The notes: generated by a model from the sequence alone, not told the origin. Positions 26,141-35,194 are shown, counted from the first letter of the stretch. The stretch is DNA of 64,000 nt from an uncultured Prevotellaceae bacterium (GCA_900318795.1 ONLU01000004.1:41689-105688); one strand, 5' to 3'. Program-made: numbers and translations.

Positions 26141-27802
26141 ATGGAACAGACAGTTAAGATACGTTGCCGCAACAATGGCGAGATGTATGACGTGCCTACC
26201 GGCTCGACGCTTGAGGATGTTTACGCGCAGATAGGACTCCAGATGGAGTACGGACCTGTTTCTGCACGTGTGAACAACAAGGTTGAGGGTATGCATTACC
26301 GTGTGTACAAACAGAAGGAGGTCGAGTTCCTCAGCCTCTACGACTCTTCTGCCTTGCGATCCTATACGCGCACCTTGTTCTTCGTGCTGAACAAGGCAGC
26401 CCACGACTTGTGGCCCGACTGCACGGTGGTTATTGACATTCCCGTCAGCAACGGCTACTACGTAGACCTGCGTCTGGATCGTCCTGTGACACCCGACGAC
26501 GTCAATGCTGTGCGCCAGCGGATGCAGGAGATTATCGATGCCAATGTGCCCATCCACCGTCACGAGACCACCACGGAGGAGGCCATCCGCATGTTTACGG
26601 AGTCCCGCTCCTTCTCCAAGGTGAAGCTGCTCCAGGGGGTTGGCTCACTCTATACAACCTACTACGACATCGACGGCTATCTGGACTACTATTACGGTTC
26701 TTTGCTCACCTCGACAGGCCAGCTCTATTTGTTCGGCGTGGAATACTACTTCGACGGTCTGTTGTTGCGCATACCCTCGCAGCAGGACCCCTCCAAGCTG
26801 GGAGCCTTCATGAGACAGGACAAGATGTTCGAAATCTTCAAGGAGCATCACCGTTGGCAGGACATCTTGGGCATGCGTACGGTGGGCGACCTCAATAGAG
26901 CCATCCAGGAGGGCCACACCAACACACTGATACAGATCAGCGAGGCCCTGCAGGAGAAGAAGATTGCCCAGATTGCTGACGAGATAGCTCACAGGCCTGG
27001 CATCAAGATGGTGCTCATAGCAGGTCCTTCGTCCAGTGGCAAGACGACCACTTGCAAGCGCATCAGCGTCCAACTGGCTGTCAATGGACTACAGCCGATA
27101 GGCATCTCGTTGGACGACTATTTCCTGGACCGTGACCAGACACCCAGAGACGAGAGTGGTGACTACGACTTTGAGCATCTCCATGCCTTGAACATTCCCC
27201 TGCTCAACCAGCAGCTGAACGCCCTGTTCCGTGGGGAGGAGGTAGAGTTGCCCCGCTACAATTTCCAGCAGGGCAAGAGCGAGTGGAGCGGCAAGCATCT
27301 GCAGCTGAAGGGCAATGAGATCCTGGTGGTGGAGGGCATCCATGCCCTGAACCCTGAGTTGACCGCCGAGATTCCCGACAGCCAGAAGTTCCGCATCTAC
27401 GCGTCGGCCCTCACTACCATTCTGTTGGACAACCACAACTACATCCCAACCACCGACAACCGCCTGCTGCGTCGCATCATCCGCGACTACAAGTATCGTG
27501 GTGTGTCGGCTCAGGAGACCATACGCCGTTGGCCCAGCGTGCGCAAGGGTGAGAACCGCTGGATATTCCCCTATCAGGAGAATGCTGATGCCATGTTCAA
27601 CTCGGCCATGCTCTTCGAGCTGGCGGTCATCAAGCAACAGGCCGAGCCCCTGCTGGAACAGGTACCCGAGAACTGTGTGGAACATGCTGAGGCTTACCGC
27701 CTTAGGAAGTTCCTTAAGTACATCAAGCCTATTCCCGAGGCACAGATTCCGCCCACGTCGCTGTTGCGCGAGTTCCTCGGCGGTTCGTCGTTCGACTACT
27801 AA
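26141..27802 (+). CDS. TGS/ThrRS-like domain fused to uridine kinase-type nucleoside kinase
   Basis: The start MEQTVKIRCRN gives 553 residues. The first about 60 residues are a TGS-like beta-grasp domain. Then comes a region resembling the second additional domain of threonyl-tRNA synthetase (PIHRHETTTEEAIRMF; LYTTYYDIDGYLDYYYG). The C-terminal half is a P-loop phosphotransferase with GPSSSGKTT at 295-303 and SLDDYFLDRDQTPRDESGDY of the uridine kinase/phosphoribulokinase group. This fusion is common in Bacteroidetes. The phosphorylated nucleoside is not determined by sequence. Confidence 0.9.
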   Translation: MEQTVKIRCRNNGEMYDVPTGSTLEDVYAQIGLQMEYGPVSARVNNKVEGMHYRVYKQKEVEFLSLYDSSALRSYTRTLFFVLNKAAHDLWPDCTVVIDIPVSNGYYVDLRLDRPVTPDDVNAVRQRMQEIIDANVPIHRHETTTEEAIRMFTESRSFSKVKLLQGVGSLYTTYYDIDGYLDYYYGSLLTSTGQLYLFGVEYYFDGLLLRIPSQQDPSKLGAFMRQDKMFEIFKEHHRWQDILGMRTVGDLNRAIQEGHTNTLIQISEALQEKKIAQIADEIAHRPGIKMVLIAGPSSSGKTTTCKRISVQLAVNGLQPIGISLDDYFLDRDQTPRDESGDYDFEHLHALNIPLLNQQLNALFRGEEVELPRYNFQQGKSEWSGKHLQLKGNEILVVEGIHALNPELTAEIPDSQKFRIYASALTTILLDNHNYIPTTDNRLLRRIIRDYKYRGVSAQETIRRWPSVRKGENRWIFPYQENADAMFNSAMLFELAVIKQQAEPLLEQVPENCVEHAEAYRLRKFLKYIKPIPEAQIPPTSLLREFLGGSSFDY

Positions 27803-27840
27803 CCACACCTGACGTACCAGTTCCGTTGGGGATTGTGAAT

Positions 27841-27886
27841 AAAAATGCAGCTATGAGCCGGAATTAGGCGCATAACTGCATTTTTT
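27841..27886 (+). terminator. intrinsic terminator after the nucleoside kinase
   Basis: aaaaatgcag-c-tatg-a-gcc pairs with ggc-g-cata-a-ctgcattttt around the loop ggaatta; a T run follows on the plus strand. Confidence 0.85.
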
Positions 27887-27897
27887 ATCGTAATTCC

Positions 27898-27929
27898 TTT
27901 GGCTTTTTGCTCGTAATTCCTTAATTTTG
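27898..27929 (+). promoter_or_regulatory. kor operon promoter
   Basis: TTTG (27898-27901), 20 bp, TAATTTTG (27922-27929). The spacer starts with the same ggctttttgctc string seen in the S41 promoter at 14028. A 12-bp direct repeat, tcgtaattcctt, flanks it at 27888 and 27911. Confidence 0.7.
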
Positions 27930-27975
27930 CACGCCGTAACGATAAGATATATTAAGGTATATAGATAAATATATT

Positions 27976-29823
27976 ATGGCTGAACAATTAGACATTCAAG
28001 AACTCGAACAGGTAGTTGTCCGGTTCTCTGGTGATTCCGGCGACGGTATGCAGCTGGCCGGAAACATCTTTTCTACGGTATCAGCTACCGTAGGTAATGG
28101 TATCTCAACATTCCCCGACTATCCTGCCGACATCCGCGCCCCGCAAGGCTCGCTGACGGGTGTCTCCGGATTCCAGGTACACATCGGTGCTGGTCAGGTC
28201 TATACTCCTGGCGACAAGTGCGACGTGCTGGTGGCCATGAACGCTGCCGCCCTGAAGACGCAGTATCGCTACGCCAAGCCCGATGCCACCATCATCATTG
28301 ACACTGACTCCTTCGGTCCCAAGGACCTGGAGAAGGCACAGTTCCAGTCGGAGGATTATCTGGGCGAGATGGGTATCGACCCCGATCGCGTCATCCAGTG
28401 TCCGCTGACACAGATGGTAAAGGACTGTCTGGCTGACACAGGCATGGACAACAAGGCCATTCTGAAGTCACGTAACATGTTTGCCCTAGGTCTGGTGTGC
28501 TGGCTCTTCGACCGCGACCTGTCGCTGGTAGCCAACTTCCTGAAGGAGAAGTTTGCCAAGAAGCCCGCCGTTGCCGAGAACAATATCAAGGTGGTGCAGG
28601 CAGGCTACGACTACGGACACAACACCCACTCGAGTGCTGTCAACGTGCGTCGCATTGAGACCAAGCACAAGGTGCCCGGACGCTATATGGACATCACGGG
28701 TAACAAGGCTACAGCCTATGGCTTCATTGCTGCTGCCGAGAAGGCTGGCCTGAAGCTCTACCTCGGTTCTTACCCCATCACTCCTGCTACCGACGTGCTG
28801 CATGAGCTGTCGAAGCACAAGTCACTCGGTGTGACCACAGTCCAGTGCGAGGATGAGATCTCGGGATGTGCTTCAGCCCTCGGAGCTTCGTTCGCCGGTG
28901 CCCTGGCCGTCACCTCTACCTCTGGCCCTGGCATCTGCCTGAAGTCGGAGGCCATGAACCTCGCTGTCATCATGGAACTGCCCCTCGTGGTGCTCGACGT
29001 GCAGCGTGGCGGTCCTGCCACGGGTCTGCCCACCAAGTCGGAACAGACCGACCTGCTCCAGGCACTCTTCGGCCGTAACGGCGAGAGCCCCATGCCGGTG
29101 CTGGCTGCTACCAGTCCTGCCGACTGCTTCGATGCTGCCTACCAGGCTTGTAAGATAGCCCTCGAGCACATGACTCCTGTCGTGCTGCTCACCGATGCCT
29201 ATATTGCCAACGGCTCGGGTGCCTTCCGTCTGCCTGAGGTCGCTAAGCTCGATGCCATCAATCCTCCCTACGTTCCCGAGGAACTGAAAGGCAAGTGGAC
29301 TCCCTATATGCGTGCCGAGAATGGTACCCGCTACTGGGCTGTTCCTGGTCGTGAGGGCTTCACCCACATTCTGGGCGGTCTGGAGAAGGACTCTGAGACG
29401 GGTGCCATCTCTACCAATCCCGAGAACCACGATCTGATGACTCGCCTGCGTCAGCAGAAGATTGCCAATATCCAGGTTCCCGACCTGGAGGTCATCGGCG
29501 ACAAGGACGATGCCGACCTGCTCGTTGTGGGCTTTGGCTCTACATACGGTCACCTGCACTCGGCTATGGACGAGCTCCGTGCCAAGGGCTACAAGGTGGC
29601 TCAGGCTCAGTTCAAGTACCTGAACCCGCTGCCCAAGAACACCAGCGGCGTGCTGAAGAAGTACAAGAAGGTGGTCGTGGCTGAGCAGAACATGGGTCAG
29701 CTCGCTGCCTACCTGCGCATGAAGGTCGACAACTTCGTTCCCTTCCAGTTCAACCAGGTCAAGGGCCAGCCCTTCGTCGTTGAAGAGTTAGTGAATGCCT
29801 TCGAGGATATCTTGAAGAAGTAA
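27976..29823 (+). CDS. korA: 2-oxoglutarate:ferredoxin oxidoreductase, fused gamma-alpha subunit
   Basis: The 615-residue protein has an N-terminal gamma-type domain (VRFSGDSGDGMQLAGN) followed by the alpha-type pyrimidine-binding domain (LYLGSYPITPATDVLHELSK, QCEDEISGCASALGASFAG, VQRGGPATGLPTKSEQTDL). This is the KorA arrangement of Bacteroidetes. With KorB and ferredoxin it interconverts 2-oxoglutarate and succinyl-CoA in the anaerobic branch of the TCA cycle. korB follows after 28 bp of low-complexity aaaaggtaaa repeats but is broken. Confidence 0.95.
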   Translation: MAEQLDIQELEQVVVRFSGDSGDGMQLAGNIFSTVSATVGNGISTFPDYPADIRAPQGSLTGVSGFQVHIGAGQVYTPGDKCDVLVAMNAAALKTQYRYAKPDATIIIDTDSFGPKDLEKAQFQSEDYLGEMGIDPDRVIQCPLTQMVKDCLADTGMDNKAILKSRNMFALGLVCWLFDRDLSLVANFLKEKFAKKPAVAENNIKVVQAGYDYGHNTHSSAVNVRRIETKHKVPGRYMDITGNKATAYGFIAAAEKAGLKLYLGSYPITPATDVLHELSKHKSLGVTTVQCEDEISGCASALGASFAGALAVTSTSGPGICLKSEAMNLAVIMELPLVVLDVQRGGPATGLPTKSEQTDLLQALFGRNGESPMPVLAATSPADCFDAAYQACKIALEHMTPVVLLTDAYIANGSGAFRLPEVAKLDAINPPYVPEELKGKWTPYMRAENGTRYWAVPGREGFTHILGGLEKDSETGAISTNPENHDLMTRLRQQKIANIQVPDLEVIGDKDDADLLVVGFGSTYGHLHSAMDELRAKGYKVAQAQFKYLNPLPKNTSGVLKKYKKVVVAEQNMGQLAAYLRMKVDNFVPFQFNQVKGQPFVVEELVNAFEDILKK

Positions 29824-29851
29824 AAAGGTAAAAAAGTAAAAAGGTAAAACA

Positions 29852-30753
29852 ATGAGTTATACTGCAAACGATTTTAAGAAAGGACAGCCACGTTGGTGTC
29901 CTGGATGCGGTGACCACTTCTTCCTGGCATCGGCATGAACACCATCCACGGCCGTGCTGCCGCTATTGCCACGGGTGCCAAGGTTGCCAACCCCAACCTC
30001 ACCATATGGCAGGTGTCGGGTGACGGTGACGGACTGGCTATTGGCGGTAATCACTTTATCCACGCCAATCGCCGTAACATCAACCTGAACATGATTCTGC
30101 TCAACAACCGTATCTACGGCCTGACCAAGGGCCAGTACTCGCCCACCAGTCCCCGCGGCTTCGTTTCCAAGTCGAGCCCCTATGGCACCGTCGAGGATCC
30201 TTTCCGCCCCGCTGAGCTGTGCTTCGGTGCACGTGGTCATTTCTTTGCCCGTGCCGTGGCTACCGACGCTCCCGGCACGGTCGAGATTCTGAAGGCTGCC
30301 TACGCCCACAAGGGTGCTGCTGTCTGCGAGATCCTGCAGAACTGCGTCATCTTCAACGACGGTACCCACGAGGCCGTATATAATAAGGAGGGCCGCAAGA
30401 AGAATGCCATCTACGTACGTCATGGCGAGAAGCTCGTCTTCGGCGAGAACAATGAGTTCGGACTGGTCCAGGAGGGATTTGGCCTGAAGGTGGTCGAGAT
30501 GGGCAAGGATGGCTATACACTTGACGACGTGCTAGTACACGATGCTCACTGCGAGGACAACACCCTGCAGACCAAGCTGGCCCTGATGGGCAATGGCGAT
30601 GGATTCCCCGTAGCGCTTGGTGTTATCCGTGACGTCGATGCTCCCACCTACGACGATGCTGTCAGCCAGCAGATTCAGGAAGTGTCTGCACAGAAGAAGT
30701 ACCACAACTTCGCCGAGCTGCTTGAGACCAACGACATTTGGGAGGTGAAGTAA
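29852..30753 (+). pseudogene. korB: 2-oxoglutarate:ferredoxin oxidoreductase beta subunit, internal deletion and frameshift
   Basis: Reading starts normally at 29852 (MSYTANDFKKGQPRWCPGCG, then DHFFLAS) and hits TGA at 29936-29938. The remaining 272 codons (GMNTIHGRAAAIATG onward, ending FAELLETNDIWEVK) are in another frame from 29932. Compared with intact KorB proteins, about 35 codons between FFLAS and GMNTIHG are missing, including the conserved GIGCSS segment. The thiamine-diphosphate motif GDGDGLAIGGNHF and the N-terminal CPGC are both retained but split between frames. An internal restart at 29935 would lack the CPGC cluster ligands and has no ribosome binding site. Either a real inactivation or an assembly error. 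Confidence 0.85.
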
Positions 30754-30762
30754 TAAAAAGGT

Positions 30763-30798
30763 AAAAAAGAAGGGTCTTGTCAGAGGCCCTTCTTTTTT
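30763..30798. terminator. bidirectional terminator between korB and upp
   Basis: aaaaaagaaggg (30763-30774) pairs perfectly with cccttctttttt (30787-30798); tct/aga extends the stem. It gives a U run on both strands. The last codons and stop of upp lie inside the hairpin. Confidence 0.9.
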
Positions 30799-31487
30799 GT
30801 TTCTTTGTCGGCGATTTTGCGGAAGCTTTGTAGCTTCTCGCCGAAGCACAGGTCGCCACAGTCGCCGAAGCCGGGTATGATGTACTTTTGCTCGTTCATG
30901 CCCTCGTCGATGGCTGCACACCAGATGGTACTGTCCTCAGGCAGCGCCTCCTTGACCACCTCGATACCCTCGGGAGCCGCAATGACACAGCAGACGTGAA
31001 TCTTCTTCGGCTTGCCAGCCTCCATCAGCGCCTCGATGGCAGCAGCCAGACTGCCGCCCGTGGCCAGCATGGGGTCTACGATGAGCAGCGTCTTGCCTTT
31101 CACGCTAGGTGTGGCAATGTACTCTGCATGGACGCCCACTTCCGTATGTTCGCGGTTGATGTACATACGATAAGCCGACACAAAGGCATTGTCGGCACCG
31201 TCAAAGACGTTGAGGAACCCCTGGTGGAAGGGCAGTCCGGCACGCAGTACGGTGGCAACGACTATGTCCTCCTGTTTCGTCAGGGGGATGTCCAACTGAC
31301 CCAGCGGGGTCTTGACGGTCTTGGGTTTGTACTCCAAGGTCTTCGACAGTTCGAAGGCCATCATCTCACCGATGCGTTCCACGTTGTGGCGGAAGGTGAG
31401 GCGGTTTTTCTGATAGTTCTTGTCGCGCAACTCAGCCATGTAGTGGTTGATGATGCTGTTCTGTTCAGCGAAATTGATAACTTGCAT
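30780..31487 (-). CDS. upp: uracil phosphoribosyltransferase
   Basis: The start MQVINFAEQN at 31487 matches the usual N-terminus and gives 235 residues. The PRPP-binding loop is LLIVDPMLATGGSL, and the C-terminal uracil-binding GFGDCGDLCFG is present. It salvages uracil to UMP. A longer in-frame start at 31583 (MAKLLTIGH) lies almost at the predicted transcription start and would add 32 residues not typical of the family. The 100-nt leader can form a long-range AAACTGC/GCAGTTT pairing. Confidence 0.95.
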   Translation of the reverse strand: MQVINFAEQNSIINHYMAELRDKNYQKNRLTFRHNVERIGEMMAFELSKTLEYKPKTVKTPLGQLDIPLTKQEDIVVATVLRAGLPFHQGFLNVFDGADNAFVSAYRMYINREHTEVGVHAEYIATPSVKGKTLLIVDPMLATGGSLAAAIEALMEAGKPKKIHVCCVIAAPEGIEVVKEALPEDSTIWCAAIDEGMNEQKYIIPGFGDCGDLCFGEKLQSFRKIADKETKKKGL

Positions 31488-31593
31488 TTTATTCTTGTGT
31501 TTTAGGAAATCGTATGCAAAACTGCGTTTAAGCGAGTGTCCTTGATGCTCACATCGATGGCCAATCGTAAGCAGTTTCGCCATCTTCTGATGG

Positions 31594-31601
31594 CAAAGGT
31601 A
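31594..31601 (-). promoter_or_regulatory. -7 box for upp
   Basis: TACCTTTG on the minus strand, about 107 bp before the chosen ATG, leaving an unusually long structured leader. Confidence 0.6.
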
Positions 31602-31642
31602 CTGTAAATAAAGCAAAAAACAAAATGAAAAGAAGTTTTTCT

Positions 31643-31672
31643 TTTGGTATTCCCTTTTTTTTATTATCTTTG
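31643..31672 (+). promoter_or_regulatory. promoter for the CsgG-like gene
   Basis: TTTG (31643-31646), 18 bp, TATCTTTG (31665-31672), 47 bp before the ATG. Confidence 0.6.
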
Positions 31673-31719
31673 TCGCCAGATAAAGTCAGATTAACTTAAT
31701 ACATTATTAAAATTAGACG

Positions 31720-32595
31720 ATGATGGCAAGAATACTATGCATGGTGCTGACGGCATGGCTTATGACCACTGCCGTGTGGGCACAGGACAATGGACTGAAC
31801 CCCATTTATAAGGTCGCGTTGGGCGACATCACCTACCAGAAGCAGGAGAGTAGTAAGAAAGTGACCGTAGGCAAGGTGCTTGGCGCCATTGCTGATGCCG
31901 TCGACGGACGTATCACCGATTTGAACAACGAAGACTACATCCCGCTGGCCAAGAACAGTGTCAGGTCGGGGCTTACCCATGCCCGTCGCCTGCAGGTTGT
32001 CGAAAGCGACGAGGAAGCCTCTGCCAAGTACCTGGTGACGGCCCAGCTGTCCGACATCTCTGCCACTCGCAAGGTGAAGACCTACGACCGCAAGGACTCC
32101 AAAGGCCGCGAGTACACCGATACCAAGACCTATTATAGTGCCATTACCAGTGTCGCCATCACCTTCAAGGACCTGCAGACGGGCGAGCTGACCACCAGCA
32201 CCATCTCCGGTCGTTGCTCCGAGTATTCCATGACCACCTCCGTCGACGAGGCTATCCGCAACGCCCTGGCAGAACTGGCCAATAACATCTACGAGTACTA
32301 CAATGAGGTCTATCCCATCCGTGCCAACATCATCGAGCGGGGCACTGAGAAGAAGGACAAGACCAAGGAACTGTACATCGATGTCGGCGACCGCTTCGTA
32401 CGTGAGGACGTCCATTTCGATGTCTTCATCCTGGGGCAGGTGGCAGGTCGTGAGACACGCAAGAAGATAGGCCGCATCCGTGTGCGTGAGAGCATGGGCA
32501 CCGACATCTCGCTGTGCAAGGTCCAGCGTGGAGGCAAGGACATCAAGACTGCCTTCGACGACGGCAGTACCATTGTCGCCATCAGCACAGACTGA
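31720..32595 (+). CDS. exported protein resembling the CsgG/TolB-N type periplasmic fold
   Basis: The 291-residue protein has a signal peptide ending at VWAQ. Residues 30-150 (YKVALGDITYQ, ARRLQVVESDEEASAKYLVTAQLSDI) have the alternating strand-helix pattern of CsgG/LpoB-like domains that usually begin with a VAV-type strand. The C-terminal part (IDVGDRFVREDVHFDVFILG) is a small beta domain. No lipobox is present. The family match is by eye and only moderate; no function is assigned. It stands alone with its own promoter. Confidence 0.6.
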   Translation: MMARILCMVLTAWLMTTAVWAQDNGLNPIYKVALGDITYQKQESSKKVTVGKVLGAIADAVDGRITDLNNEDYIPLAKNSVRSGLTHARRLQVVESDEEASAKYLVTAQLSDISATRKVKTYDRKDSKGREYTDTKTYYSAITSVAITFKDLQTGELTTSTISGRCSEYSMTTSVDEAIRNALAELANNIYEYYNEVYPIRANIIERGTEKKDKTKELYIDVGDRFVREDVHFDVFILGQVAGRETRKKIGRIRVRESMGTDISLCKVQRGGKDIKTAFDDGSTIVAISTD

Positions 32596-32648
32596 GCTCG
32601 CTCGTGACGAGAAGTAACATTTTGCATTAGGGGTATTAATCCCTTCAT

Positions 32649-32821
32649 GTAAAACAACTTGTTTTACTGTCGATAAGATGCCTTTCGTGTAGGGCAAACA
32701 TGCCTTCTAAGCAAGTAAAACAACTTGTTTTACCTGAGTGTAGGTAGTGTAAGATTGATAAAATCTTACACTCTATCTTATAGGCTGATACTAAATCAGT
32801 TATAACGAAAAGTGTAAGATT
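32649..32821. repeat. palindromes and repeated decamers in a gene-free stretch
   Basis: Two identical 19-bp near-palindromes gtaaaacaacttgttttac lie at 32649-32667 and 32715-32733. The inverted repeat gtgtaagatt (32747-32756)/aatcttacac (32762-32771) follows, and a third copy of gtgtaagatt is at 32812-32821. These look like operator sites or decayed repeat elements; no protein gene is evident nearby. Confidence 0.8.
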
Positions 32822-33009
32822 TGGAAAATTTCGTCTAATTCAATGAGGAGACCGTCTGGTGTCTCGGCTAATAACCAGTGGGACGGGGGAGCATGTGGTA
32901 ATGATGTCTCGAAATATGGATGGGGCTGATTCAACGAGTTCTGGGCCAAGACGCTGAATCAGTGACGGCAGTTGAACGGTCTTAGGTCTTTCAATATTAT
33001 CTGAAAATG
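32822..33009. other. gene-free sequence with no recognised feature
   Basis: Only very short open frames occur on either strand and none resembles a family I know. An 8-bp inverted repeat (ctgattca/tgaatcag) spans 32929-32958 approximately. Confidence 0.5.
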
Positions 33010-33045
33010 GTTTAAACCTTGTCCGAAAAGCGTTTAAACCTTGTC
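33010..33045 (+). promoter_or_regulatory. tandem 14-bp direct repeat, period 22 bp
   Basis: gtttaaaccttgtc occurs at 33010-33023 and 33032-33045, two helical turns apart. A -7-like TAGTTTTG lies 30 bp downstream at 33076-33083. The geometry resembles sites for regulators that bind direct repeats, such as LytTR proteins; this is inference. Confidence 0.55.
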
Positions 33046-33280
33046 TGTACTATTTCCAGTGCAGACTTTTTTTGTTAGTTTTGCAAGCAATAAATTCATC
33101 TATCCTTATTATAATTATAGCACTCGAAATATAGTGAATGGTAAAAAGATTTTGATGAAGTGAGAAAAAAGCTTTAGGTTGTTCTTAAGTAAACTCATGT
33201 TTTAAACACGTTGACAAAGACTAAACAAGACAAAACTTCACGTAATTGTTTGTGAAGAGTTAAAGTTTTTTTGACTCGCA

Positions 33281-33316
33281 GAAGTGGTGGCTCGTGAGTG
33301 TCGCCACTTCATTTTT
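33281..33316 (+). terminator. intrinsic terminator in the gap
   Basis: gaagtggtggc pairs with gtcgccacttc (11 bp with two G-U pairs) followed by attttt. It ends a possible short RNA starting near 33090. Confidence 0.65.
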
Positions 33317-33361
33317 AGTATATTTTCTCGCAGAAAGCAATTGAATATTAGAAAAATATTG

Positions 33362-33369
33362 TAACTTTG
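33362..33369 (+). promoter_or_regulatory. -7 box for the outer-membrane protein / nhaC pair
   Basis: TAACTTTG with TTG 18 bp upstream, 54 bp before the ATG at 33423. Confidence 0.65.
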
Positions 33370-33422
33370 CACGCAAGCGTGCGAAAGTGCTAACGTTGGA
33401 TTTATCATGATTTGATATACTG

Positions 33423-35177
33423 ATGATAATTGGAAACTATTTGAAATGCCTTCAAGGTTGCATCTTTCTATTAGTACTGACCATGGGCAGCATGGTTACT
33501 TATGCTGCTGAAGATGCTGAAATCATAGAGTTTCAGGGAGACCGCTACGTGATTCATGTGGACAGAATGAATCCCGACAGCGAGATGACTCTGCTGGACG
33601 TGTTGAACACCTGTCCCGAATATCTCTCTCTCAACGGAAAGATGATAGACCTGAACTACACGTTGCGTGTGGGCAATATCGACTTGGTCATGGATCTCGA
33701 GACATTCCTGGCCCATGTGAAGGCTTGCGAGGTAGAACGTATCCATATATGCAGCAACACCTCGGTGGCCAAGGCTGTGGGTGGAACGAAAGGCGTGATA
33801 GATGTCTATTATCGTAATGACGTCAAGACCGACGGCAAAGTGGCAGTGACCGGCAGTACTTATGGCAGTGGAACGGTCTATGCAGACATCACCAACAGGA
33901 GCGAAAAGCTCACGGTGCAGGGCTATGCCATGGCACGTACCTCCTATGGCAAGGCTTATCCCACCGATGTGTATCGTATGACCGAAAGGGGTGTGACGGA
34001 AAATCTGCATCTGAACGTGGACTGGCAGATGAGCAAGAACGACAGGCTCGTCATCAAAGTCTTCCAATTGTTTAGCAACACCAAACAGAAGTTGTACAAC
34101 CCGGACCTTACCGAGGCGCATTCTCAGTATAACCGTTTTCTAACAACAGTGTTTTCATACTCGCACATCTTCGAGAACAAAGCCATCTTCTTTGCCGAGG
34201 CAGGTAACATCTATACCAGATACTCCCACAATCCTATCAAGTTGAGCGATGAATATCCCTACGCCTTTTGCGAAATCAATACCCCGCTGTTTACTCCCGA
34301 TCTCTGGCTGATGCTCGGGACAGAGTTGGACTACGAGAACAGCTGGTATATCGGTCAGAAACGCGATCAGCACATGGTGGCGGATGTCTATGCACAGTTT
34401 GACTACACCCATGGTCCTTGGGTGCTGACCATCGGCGACCGCTTCCGCATGATGAGCTTCTGGTCACGACAGTACAACGTTGAAGACCAGAGCCTCTGGA
34501 ACCATCACCGCAATAACCACTCCTGCCTGGCCAGTGTGGGCTACAAGGCCGGACACCACTTCTTCCAGACGCTGTTTGCCCGTCGTTTCTATATTCCCGA
34601 GGTGAGCGACTTCCTGACGGATGAGAAGGAAGCGACGAATTTCCTGAAATATGATGCAGGCAACTTTAACACCAAACTGGTACACCAAGGCGTGTTGCGC
34701 TACTCGTACCAGCAGAAGAACTTCTTCTTGCACACCAGTGTGGAGGGCGACTGGTATAGCCATCTTCCCGGTCCCAACTACATGGAGCTGGGTTTCAGGA
34801 ACTCCGTCTATTGGAAGACAGGGGCCTGGGAATTCACTTTAGGTGCCAACTACTACCATCAGTACTTGAGCGCTGGTGCTGACACTCCTTCAGACCGTGA
34901 CAACTATGTCACGCTCAAGGTGGCGCCAGTAGTCCATCTCCCTCTCGGCATCCGCCTGTCGTCGACGCTTCTCTACAGTAGCCGACGCTCGATGGACGAC
35001 CGCCATGCCCATCTCTTTGCCAGCGTCAAGGCCAACAAGCAATTGGGCAGGCACTGTAACGTCTTCGCAGAATTCCACGATATGGCAGGCTATACTACCG
35101 GTAACTGGTCACAACTCACTGGTCAATACCAGAATCGGGCTGTCAGTGTAGGTGCCACCATCTATCCTTTCCATTAA
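33423..35177 (+). CDS. TonB-receptor-like outer-membrane barrel protein
   Basis: The 584-residue protein has a signal peptide ending near VTYAAE. A short plug-like domain (LLDVLNTCPEYLSLNG, VERIHICSNTSVAKAVGGTKG, VIDVYYR) matches the TonB plug pattern. About 430 residues of amphipathic strands follow, ending in the terminal aromatic strand SVGATIYPFH. No carboxypeptidase-like N-terminal domain and no TonB box are visible. It is smaller than nutrient receptors. The NhaC antiporter gene follows after 17 bp, so co-expression is likely. Ligand unknown. Confidence 0.75.
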   Translation: MIIGNYLKCLQGCIFLLVLTMGSMVTYAAEDAEIIEFQGDRYVIHVDRMNPDSEMTLLDVLNTCPEYLSLNGKMIDLNYTLRVGNIDLVMDLETFLAHVKACEVERIHICSNTSVAKAVGGTKGVIDVYYRNDVKTDGKVAVTGSTYGSGTVYADITNRSEKLTVQGYAMARTSYGKAYPTDVYRMTERGVTENLHLNVDWQMSKNDRLVIKVFQLFSNTKQKLYNPDLTEAHSQYNRFLTTVFSYSHIFENKAIFFAEAGNIYTRYSHNPIKLSDEYPYAFCEINTPLFTPDLWLMLGTELDYENSWYIGQKRDQHMVADVYAQFDYTHGPWVLTIGDRFRMMSFWSRQYNVEDQSLWNHHRNNHSCLASVGYKAGHHFFQTLFARRFYIPEVSDFLTDEKEATNFLKYDAGNFNTKLVHQGVLRYSYQQKNFFLHTSVEGDWYSHLPGPNYMELGFRNSVYWKTGAWEFTLGANYYHQYLSAGADTPSDRDNYVTLKVAPVVHLPLGIRLSSTLLYSSRRSMDDRHAHLFASVKANKQLGRHCNVFAEFHDMAGYTTGNWSQLTGQYQNRAVSVGATIYPFH

Positions 35178-35194
35178 TGAGGTACTTGTAAACA

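Noticed and set aside
29935-30753. Intact korB starting at the internal ATG
   Set aside because: Would lack the N-terminal CPGC cluster motif and GIGCSS segment, and has no ribosome binding site.
31488-31587. Riboswitch in the upp leader
   Set aside because: Some pairing is possible, but no known aptamer signature was recognised; kept only as a note under upp.
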